DNA from: an uncultured Lachnospiraceae bacterium
GTDB taxonomy: Bacteria > Bacillota > Clostridia > Lachnospirales > Lachnospiraceae
Direction of reading: 5' to 3'
Length of the DNA stretch: 57,322 nucleotides
Assembly (NCBI GenBank): GCA_902761225.1
Contig: CACWJQ010000012.1
Span: forward strand, 1-57,322
A program made the position numbers and the translations under genes. This document shows, one piece after another, positions 51,842-57,322 of this stretch. A model generated the notes under the pieces. That model searched no databases, had not been told where the DNA came from, and saw only the letters and a list, made by a program, of their open reading frames with translations. Numbering within the stretch: the first letter of the stretch is position 1; each line of letters opens with the position of its first letter.

Positions 51842-52585
51842 TTATGCCTTCAGATATTTCTCAAATCCGCTTTCATTGATCTCATCCACAAGGAATCTGT
51901 CTCCCTCAGCTACAACATGACCGTCAGCAATGACATGAACCCTGTCCACATTAAGGGCATCGAGGATCCTGGTGGAGTGGGTTATTATAAGAAGCGAACC
52001 TCCCACCTGCTCCTGATATGCCTTTACACCTTCGGATACGGTACGCACGGCATCGACATCAAGTCCCGAATCGGTCTCATCCAGGATTGCAAGCTTCGGC
52101 TTCATCATAAGAAGCTGAAGGATCTCGGCCTTTTTCTTCTCGCCTCCGGAAAAGCCCACATTGAGCTCTCTGTCGAGATATCCCGGATCCATATTGAGAA
52201 CCTTCATCTGCTCTGCGGCAGCCTTTTTGAAGTTCCAGAGAGACATCCTGTTTCCGAGAGCCTCACAGGAATTTCTGATAAACTCAGAAAGCCTTACTCC
52301 GGGAACCTCGATGGGATTCTGGAAGGACATGAAAAGTCCCTTCCTTGCTCTTTCATCGGTGGCCATTTCAAGCAGGTTCTCTCCGAAAAATGTCACGCTT
52401 CCGGAAGTTACCTCATATTCGCTCTTTCCCATGAGCGTATTTCCGAGAGTGGATTTTCCCGCTCCGTTCGGTCCCATGATGACATGGGTCTCACCCTCTC
52501 CGATCTCAAGATCAAGTCCCTTAAGGATCTCCTTGTCCTGAACCTTTACATGTAATTTTTCTACTTTTAAGATTTCCTGACTCAT
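51842..52585 (-). CDS. sufC: SufC ATPase
   Basis: 247 aa from the ATG at 52585 (AAAGG upstream; the frame reads to 52669 without support). ABC-type ATPase: Walker A GPNGAGKST, Q-loop FMSFQNPIEVPG, signature NVGFSGGEKKK, Walker B LAILDETDSGLD, and THSTRIL. It drives the SufBC2D complex. First gene of the operon, read from the promoter at 52641-52669. Confidence 0.96.
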   Translation of the reverse strand: MSQEILKVEKLHVKVQDKEILKGLDLEIGEGETHVIMGPNGAGKSTLGNTLMGKSEYEVTSGSVTFFGENLLEMATDERARKGLFMSFQNPIEVPGVRLSEFIRNSCEALGNRMSLWNFKKAAAEQMKVLNMDPGYLDRELNVGFSGGEKKKAEILQLLMMKPKLAILDETDSGLDVDAVRTVSEGVKAYQEQVGGSLLIITHSTRILDALNVDRVHVIADGHVVAEGDRFLVDEINESGFEKYLKA

Positions 52586-52640
52586 TTTTAAAAGCCTTTC
52601 AATAAAATAAAAACACTGTTTGTTGGGGCAAATCGTACCT

Positions 52641-52669
52641 ATTTTACTTGGTAAATGCCCATATTTCAA
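52641..52669 (-). promoter_or_regulatory. sigmaA-like promoter of the suf operon
   Basis: TTGAAA (-35, 52664-52669), 17-bp spacer, TAAAAT (-10, 52641-52646) on the minus strand, about 55 nt before sufC. An imperfect inverted repeat (GGGCAAAT at 52626-52633 and AAATGCCC at 52653-52660) spans it and could be an operator. Confidence 0.65.
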
Positions 52670-52719
52670 TACTTTCGGGGTAAAAACCTACAAATTTTAT
52701 ATATTTTTAAATCAAACAT

Positions 52720-52753
52720 AAAAAAACAGAAGCGAATGACTTATCCGCTTCTG
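52720..52753 (-). terminator. intrinsic terminator of the ABC exporter operon
   Basis: 8-bp stem (CAGAAGCG at 52727-52734 with 52746-52753), 11-nt loop, seven T on the minus strand (52720-52726). Confidence 0.8.
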
Positions 52754-52856
52754 CTTTTCTCTCACGTTTTTTCCCGTGAACAGTCTGTCCGGCACATATG
52801 ACCAGGGACTTATAGGGTTTGTATGACCGGTCCGGGCACTATGCATGCCTACCATA

Positions 52857-54440
52857 TTATGCCTGGGCCATGTTCAGGTTGTAATAGATTCCCTTCTTTG
52901 CCATGAGCTCATCATGCTTTCCGCTTTCAGCAATGCCTCCGTTTTCTATAACGAATATCCTGTCGGCATTCCTTATCGTAGAGAGCCTGTGGGCTATTAC
53001 AAATGAGGTCCTCCCCTGCAGTATAGTGGCTATTCCCTTCTGTACCATAAGCTCCGACTTGGTATCGATAGATGATGTAGCCTCATCAAGTATGAGTATC
53101 CTCGGATCGGAGATGATGGTCCTGGCAAATGCAAGGAGCTGCTTCTGCCCTGCCGAGAGTCCGCCTCCGCGTTCGGTAAGCTCTGTCTCGTATCCCTTCT
53201 CCAGCCTCATTATGAAGTCATGTGCCCCTACTTTCCTGCACGCTTCCTCAATCTCTTCGTCAGTCGCATCAAGCTTTCCGTATCTTATATTTTCCCGGAT
53301 GGTTCCGGTGAACAGGAAATTGTCCTGAGTCATTATACCAAGCTGGCTGCGGAGACTTTCGATCGACACATCCCTGACATTGCTGTCATCAATGAGTACC
53401 GTGCCTGTCTGCACATCATAGAATCTGGATATAAGGTTCACTATGGTCGTCTTGCCCGCACCGGTGGGACCCACAAGAGCTATGGTCTCTCCGGGAGTAA
53501 TGTCAAAGCTGACATCCTTCAGCACGGGGACTCCGTCCTCATATGAAAATCCCACATCCTTAAACCTTACTCTTCCGGTTATCTGCGGCATCTCGCCTAC
53601 AGCCTCCCCGTCCTTTATCTCAGGCTCAAGATCGATGATCTCAAAAACTCTCTCTGCAGCTGCGAGATTGGCGATTATCTGGTTATAGAAGCTTCCCAGA
53701 TTGGCTATGGGCTGCCAGAAAAGTGACAGATAACTGGTAAACGCAACAAGAAGTCCCACATTTGAAGCATCAATGTGCATCACCTTTATGGCAACATAGA
53801 GCATGCATACGATACTTATGGCGGTGCTCACCTCTATGACTGAGTTGAAAGCATCATTTACCCTGACTGCAAGTCCTGTGATAAGCAGCGGAAGTCCCAC
53901 CATTCCCGCAAGAGCAAGGCGGGGATTCTTGATCAGCATTATCACAACAACCGCGATCACGGTGATAAAGTCGGGGAGAAGTGTTATGACAAAGTTCTGA
54001 AGCACCTGCTTAAGGGAGTTGACATCACCCATCACACGGGACAGGATCTTACCTGTCGGACGTGAATCGAAGAACTTAAATCCCAGAGTCTGCAGGTGTG
54101 TGAACACCTCCTCACGGATATTCTGAATGATTGAGTTAGTCATCTTGCTCATCAGATACATTCTGATCTTGACAAGTACCACCTTCACCACGTTAAGCAG
54201 CAGCGCGATCAGCACCAGTATCACCATACCCTTTATATTACCCGGGGTGATGTAGTCATCGATGGCTGATTCTATGATGAGCGGGTTTACAAGGCTTATG
54301 CCCACACAATATGCCATGATCAGCAGCACTACTACTATTGTCTTTTTGTATCTGAAGAGATAACTCAGAAGTCTCTTGATGGTTATCGACTTTTTTACCT
54401 GCGATACCTCTTCATCGTCCTTTATTGAATTGGCGGCCAT
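52857..54440 (-). CDS. ABC exporter subunit with missing TM4-TM5 loop region (heterodimer partner)
   Basis: 527 aa; relatives and its partner are about 590. TM helices in residues 35-190, then LITGLAV joins directly to RVNDAFNSVIEVST. About 62 residues including the second intracellular loop, with its coupling helix, are absent. The nucleotide-binding domain (about 300-525) is intact: GPTGAGKTT, MTQDNFLF, LSAGQKQ, ILILDEATSSID with the catalytic Glu, and HRLSTIRNAD. It would be the catalytic-site partner of the upstream subunit. The joint is in frame and shows no stop. Overlaps the upstream stop by one base. Confidence 0.85.
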   Translation of the reverse strand: MAANSIKDDEEVSQVKKSITIKRLLSYLFRYKKTIVVVLLIMAYCVGISLVNPLIIESAIDDYITPGNIKGMVILVLIALLLNVVKVVLVKIRMYLMSKMTNSIIQNIREEVFTHLQTLGFKFFDSRPTGKILSRVMGDVNSLKQVLQNFVITLLPDFITVIAVVVIMLIKNPRLALAGMVGLPLLITGLAVRVNDAFNSVIEVSTAISIVCMLYVAIKVMHIDASNVGLLVAFTSYLSLFWQPIANLGSFYNQIIANLAAAERVFEIIDLEPEIKDGEAVGEMPQITGRVRFKDVGFSYEDGVPVLKDVSFDITPGETIALVGPTGAGKTTIVNLISRFYDVQTGTVLIDDSNVRDVSIESLRSQLGIMTQDNFLFTGTIRENIRYGKLDATDEEIEEACRKVGAHDFIMRLEKGYETELTERGGGLSAGQKQLLAFARTIISDPRILILDEATSSIDTKSELMVQKGIATILQGRTSFVIAHRLSTIRNADRIFVIENGGIAESGKHDELMAKKGIYYNLNMAQA

Positions 54441-56215
54441 TAGATCACCTCCTTCAGTTCTGCGGGCTCGCCGTATTGTGACACGTATGTCTCATAATAG
54501 AGCCCTTTCTTTTCCAGCAGCTCGTCGTGGGTCCCGCGTTCTGCGATCCTTCCCTCTTCGAGCACTATTATTTCATCTGCATCTTTTACCGAGCTTATCC
54601 TGTGTGCGATTATTATCTTCGTCATATCGGTAAGCTCTTTTAATCTCTTCTGGATATCACGCTCAGTCTCCATGTCCAGTGCGGAGGTTGAGTCATCCAT
54701 TATGAGGATCGGCAGTTCCTTGGCAAGGGCTCTCGCTATAGATATCCTCTGCTTCTGACCGCCGGAAAGTCCCACGCCTCTCTCACCGATGACCGTTTCG
54801 TATCCCTTGTCCATCTTGTCGATGAACTCGCTGGCACCGGCATTCTTACTGGATCTCTTTACGACCTCATCGCTGATACCGTGCCTCCGTCCCATCCTGA
54901 TATTCTCTGCGATGGTATCGGAGAAAAGGAACACATCCTGCATTACAAGGGAAATGCTTCCTCTCAGCTGCTTAAGGCTCAGCTTCTTTATGGGAACTCC
55001 GTCGAGGCGTATCTCACCCTCCGTAACATCGTAAAGTCTGGTAAGGAGCGATACGATGGAGGTCTTGCCGGCACCGCTGGCACCCATTATACCCAGAGTT
55101 TTTCCCGCAGGGACCTCAAAGGAAATGTCCTTAAGGATATCATGCATATCCTCCTTGTGAAAGCCGACACCGTCAAAGGTTACGGTTCCCTTCACCTTAT
55201 CCAGCACCACAGGATCCCCGGGATCGTTGATCGTGGAGACTTCGTCATAGATCTTGTTGAGTTTTTTCACGGAAGCGATCGCCTCGGAAAAACTGTTCGT
55301 AAGCCATCCGAGCATTTCCATGGGCCATACGATGTTGCTGGAATATGTGATATATGCCGTGATCACACCCAGAGTCATGCCGAACATTCCCTTAACATAG
55401 AATATTCCGCCGATCACGATCACAAGGAGCGGTACAATCCCGGATATGAACGAGAAGAAAGGATAATACTTCACGAACACCCTGGAAAGATCCACATTGA
55501 GCTCTTTGTATTTGTCGTTGTGCTTTTTGAACTTAAGCAGCTCGAACTTTTCCTTGGCAAAAGCCTTTACAGTCCTTACACCTGCAATGTTCTCCTCGCA
55601 GGTTGTATTGAGCACGGCATTTTCCTCGGATATATCACCGAATACCTTGTCCAGCTTCTTGTCCATCCTTACCGCGGTGATGCCGCAGAAGACGATGGCC
55701 ATTATGGGGATGATCGCCATATAGACATTCAGGCGGATCATACACACGATGATGAAGATGGTATACAGGAAGACTTCTATCAGGAGCATCGATATGAATG
55801 AAAGAGCCTCCCATACCTTGTCGATATCCTCCTTAAGCCTTGCCATGATCTCGCCGGTATTGTTCTTGTCAAAATAGCTGGTATCAAGACTCTGTATATG
55901 CTTAAACAGATCCCTTCTGAGACTGACTACCACCTTGGACGACACCGAGTCGAAATTGAATTCCTTGATGTACTGGAACATTGCCTTTAATAGTCCAAGT
56001 AACAGATAAGCTCCAAGGAACATCATAAGCTTGTCCGACTGCCCTCCCACAATGACATCATCCACTATATGTCTTGTTATCTCAGGCATTACCATTGAGA
56101 TGGCAACAACTATGATTATGGCCGAGAGCGCTATGGCATACTGCCACATATTCCGTTTAATATGTTTAAATAACTTAAAACCTGATTTCTTTTTCTTTAC
56201 TTCTTTTTCCCTCAT
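54440..56215 (-). CDS. ABC exporter subunit with degenerate ATP site (heterodimer partner)
   Basis: 591 aa from the ATG at 56215 (AAAGGA 10 nt upstream; an in-frame GTG lies nine bases earlier). Six TM helices (about 25-315). Its TM4-TM5 loop is complete: NTTCEENIAGVRTVKAFAKE. NBD: GASGAGKTS, VMQDVFLF, LSGGQKQ, Walker B ILIMDDSTSALD, where Asp replaces the catalytic Glu, as in TM287 of the TM287/288 pair. This is the hallmark of asymmetric heterodimeric multidrug exporters. The attenuator-like leader lies directly upstream. Confidence 0.93.
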   Translation of the reverse strand: MREKEVKKKKSGFKLFKHIKRNMWQYAIALSAIIIVVAISMVMPEITRHIVDDVIVGGQSDKLMMFLGAYLLLGLLKAMFQYIKEFNFDSVSSKVVVSLRRDLFKHIQSLDTSYFDKNNTGEIMARLKEDIDKVWEALSFISMLLIEVFLYTIFIIVCMIRLNVYMAIIPIMAIVFCGITAVRMDKKLDKVFGDISEENAVLNTTCEENIAGVRTVKAFAKEKFELLKFKKHNDKYKELNVDLSRVFVKYYPFFSFISGIVPLLVIVIGGIFYVKGMFGMTLGVITAYITYSSNIVWPMEMLGWLTNSFSEAIASVKKLNKIYDEVSTINDPGDPVVLDKVKGTVTFDGVGFHKEDMHDILKDISFEVPAGKTLGIMGASGAGKTSIVSLLTRLYDVTEGEIRLDGVPIKKLSLKQLRGSISLVMQDVFLFSDTIAENIRMGRRHGISDEVVKRSSKNAGASEFIDKMDKGYETVIGERGVGLSGGQKQRISIARALAKELPILIMDDSTSALDMETERDIQKRLKELTDMTKIIIAHRISSVKDADEIIVLEEGRIAERGTHDELLEKKGLYYETYVSQYGEPAELKEVI

Positions 56216-56252
56216 AAATCTCACATCCTTTATAACAACCCGAAAAGGCTAC

Positions 56253-56283
56253 AAAAAACCCCGGAAGGTTTAGCTTCCGGGGT
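56253..56283 (-). terminator. attenuator-type intrinsic terminator before the ABC exporter genes
   Basis: 10-bp perfect stem (ACCCCGGAAG at 56258-56267 with 56274-56283), 6-nt loop, six T on the minus strand. It lies between the leader ORF and the exporter start (56215), inside one transcript, so it can cut off exporter expression. Confidence 0.85.
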
Positions 56284-56334
56284 AAATGTCTTTCGGTGCG
56301 GTATGAACTTAAGCAATGATCGTCTGAGATCATA

Positions 56335-56418
56335 TCATACCATTAAAAACCCTTTTCGGAGGCTTATACTATATGAACTTACATTCCTGAGATCCGCGTA
56401 ATTTCTCATCTTTAACAT
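56335..56418 (-). CDS. 27-aa leader peptide of the ABC exporter operon
   Basis: Frame from ATG 56418 to TGA 56335, beginning MLKMRNYADLR and ending GFLMV, basic with three Ser/Tyr-rich residues in the middle. The ribosome site AGGAGG is perfect with 7-nt spacing, far better than those of the exporter genes. A hairpin (ATGATC at 56316-56321 with 56328-56333) starts 2 nt beyond the stop. It is read from the promoter at 56467-56495 and followed by the terminator at 56253-56283, the usual order of a ribosome-mediated attenuator. Confidence 0.7.
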   Translation of the reverse strand: MLKMRNYADLRNVSSYSISLRKGFLMV

Positions 56419-56466
56419 CTTATTGCCTCCTTTCTTTCAACTTAACTGTTTAGTAGTGACTTAAGT

Positions 56467-56495
56467 ACCATATCGAAAAAACGATTTTTTGTCAA
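56467..56495 (-). promoter_or_regulatory. promoter of the leader-exporter operon
   Basis: Perfect -35 TTGACA (56490-56495), 17-bp spacer holding ATCG-T6-CGAT, -10 TATGGT (56467-56472). Transcription would start about 40 nt before the leader ATG. Confidence 0.65.
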
Positions 56496-56499
56496 CATG

Positions 56500-56535
56500 A
56501 AAAATAAAAAAGAGATCTCAATGTCTGAGATCTCT
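56500..56535 (-). terminator. terminator of the rRNA-tRNA operon
   Basis: 10-bp perfect stem AGAGATCTCA (56511-56520) with 56526-56535, 5-nt loop, then T-rich sequence on the minus strand. Confidence 0.9.
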
Positions 56536-56538
56536 TCG

Positions 56539-56611
<73 letters not shown>

Positions 56612-56638
56612 GAATAACGAGCCATGTGAAATGTGGAT

Positions 56639-56750
56639 TATCGAAATAAATGCGAAGAATGCTTGCATTCGGGAGCATTTATTTTGATAAGACACTGTTT
56701 GTCGCTTTAGCGACAAACGGGCATCGGACAGACCGCAGGTCTGGACGATG
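56639..56750. repeat. three consecutive strong hairpins in the tRNA-fMet/tRNA-Phe spacer
   Basis: Hairpin 1: outer stem AAATAAATGC (56644-56653 with 56675-56684, extendable to about 15 bp) plus an inner GAATGC stem. Hairpin 2: perfect 10 bp GTTTGTCGCT (56697-56706 with 56709-56718), 2-nt loop. Hairpin 3: CATCG outer and CAGACC inner stems at 56722-56750. The spacer is 180 nt where the other tRNA gaps are 18-30. Confidence 0.7.
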
Positions 56751-56791
56751 TCATTTCTACAGGTCTGCAACTTTCCATGAGCCCTGCAAAG

Positions 56792-56865
56792 TAGCGGGGA
56801 CAGGATTTGAACCTGCAACCTCCGGGTTATGAGCCCGACGAGCTTCCGGATTGCTCTACCCCGCG
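56792..56865 (-). tRNA. initiator tRNA-fMet (CAT)
   Basis: 74 nt, anticodon CAT. Initiator marks: three consecutive G-C pairs in the anticodon stem (GGG/CCC) and an unpaired first position (C1 opposite T72). Confidence 0.93.
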
Positions 56866-56883
56866 TTGTTTCCACTAGGGAAG

Positions 56884-56965
56884 TGGGTGGAGATGGATTC
56901 GAACCATCGAAGCAATTTGCAGCAGATTTACAGTCTGTCCCCTTTGGCCACTCGGGAATCCACCC
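56884..56965 (-). tRNA. tRNA-Tyr (GTA)
   Basis: 82 nt class II tRNA with long variable arm, GGGTGGA acceptor, anticodon GTA in CTGTAAA. Confidence 0.95.
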
Positions 56966-56987
56966 ATATTGATTTTTAAAGATCAAA

Positions 56988-57060
56988 AGCCGACGATCGG
57001 AATCGAACCGATAACCTGCTGATTACAAATCAGCTGCTCTGCCAATTGAGCCACATCGGC
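56988..57060 (-). tRNA. tRNA-Thr (TGT)
   Basis: 73 nt, GCCGATG acceptor, anticodon TGT in TTTGTAA, T arm GGTTCGATTCC. Confidence 0.95.
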
Positions 57061-57089
57061 ATACTGCTAAACCGAACGATACGGCAAAA

Positions 57090-57163
57090 CGACCCAGAAC
57101 GGACTTGAACCGATGACCTCCGCCGTGACAGGGCGGCGCTCTAACCAACTGAGCCACTGGGCC
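57090..57163 (-). tRNA. tRNA-Asp (GTC)
   Basis: 74 nt, GGCCCAG acceptor, anticodon GTC in CTGTCAC, G73 discriminator as expected for Asp. Confidence 0.95.
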
Positions 57164-57238
57164 TTACAACCTGAAGGATCATTCCTTCAAAACCGAAACC
57201 GATACGAACATCTCATCCATACATTCTGGCAACTACAG

Positions 57239-57322
57239 GATAAGCCTTCGACCTATTAGTAAATGTCAGCTGAGAGCATTACTGCTCTTACACACCATTC
57301 CTATCTACCTCATACTCTCTAA
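57239..57322 (-). rRNA. 23S rRNA, 3' end (partial, runs off the window)
   Basis: The reverse complement ends with GATGAGGTAGATAGG-like helix 101 sequence and CTAATAGGTCGAAGGC, the conserved 23S 3' terminus. The gene continues beyond the right edge. The 75 nt between it and tRNA-Asp contain a small hairpin (TGAAGGA-TCAT-TCCTTCA) but no 5S gene. Confidence 0.93.

Noticed and set aside
54881-55801. 306-codon plus-strand frame within the ABC exporter gene
   Set aside because: Antisense to intact NBD and TM coding sequence; low-complexity His/Asp-rich translation.
57164-57238. 5S rRNA between 23S and tRNA-Asp
   Set aside because: Only 75 nt and no 5S consensus; just a 7-bp hairpin.

Overview
The window looks like a chromosomal segment of a Lachnospiraceae-type Firmicute (Clostridia), probably a rumen or gut polysaccharide degrader related to Butyrivibrio. 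The grounds are the strong AGGAGG-type ribosome sites, moderate GC, the Bacillus-like yaaO-yaaT-rsmI gene order, split transketolase, the SUF system, cytoplasmic GH10 and GH95 glycosidases, and many small zinc-ribbon or membrane proteins. Genus is inferred from gene content only. Almost every gene lies on the minus strand; the one clear plus-strand gene is a diguanylate cyclase at 18465-19883. The right end enters the 3' end of a 23S rRNA gene, so most of the window is transcribed away from an rRNA operon.

Layout, left to right. 1-6800: accessory small genes, namely an ECF sigma/anti-sigma pair, a methyltransferase, a GNAT, membrane proteins, a 26-aa zinc-ribbon microprotein and decayed fragments. 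6.8-9.4 kb: a membrane gene, an HPt protein and a receiver-GGDEF-EAL protein. 9.5-13.5 kb: an XRE-AbrB regulator coupled to an acyltransferase, and an OmpR/histidine-kinase pair. 13.5-18.2 kb: a membrane-anchored Ntn amidohydrolase, a second ECF/anti-sigma pair with a sigmaW-like promoter, a 57-aa protein and a MATE exporter. 18.4-22.3 kb: diguanylate cyclase, LiaF-like membrane protein with a LytTR regulator, and a glycine-rich protein of unknown role.

22.3-38.6 kb is the carbohydrate section: GH95 fucosidase, GH10-esterase fusion, PfkB kinase, two zinc-ribbon paralogues, a PurF-like protein without the glutaminase cysteine, then rpe, both transketolase halves, araD and an FGGY kinase. The last set is preceded by an HD-GYP protein and a FapA-like (DUF342) protein carrying a 26-residue repeat array. 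Together they suggest intracellular breakdown of xylo-oligosaccharides feeding the pentose phosphate pathway, next to c-di-GMP functions.

38.8-52.7 kb is housekeeping: a small DUF6472-like protein, an OFA-type MFS transporter, rsmI, a 189-bp giant palindrome, trmN6-like, ricT, holB, yaaR, a guanylate-kinase-like gene, an Orn/Lys/Arg decarboxylase, and sufU-sufS-sufD-sufB-sufC reading from a good sigmaA-like promoter. 52.8-56.5 kb holds a heterodimeric ABC exporter. Its leader contains a promoter, a 27-codon ORF with a near-perfect ribosome site, paired repeats and an intrinsic terminator, which together look like a ribosome-mediated attenuator; one exporter subunit lacks about 62 residues of its transmembrane domain. 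56.5-57.3 kb: tRNA-Phe, a spacer with three strong hairpins, tRNA-fMet, Tyr, Thr, Asp and the 23S rRNA 3' end, with no 5S gene between or after them.
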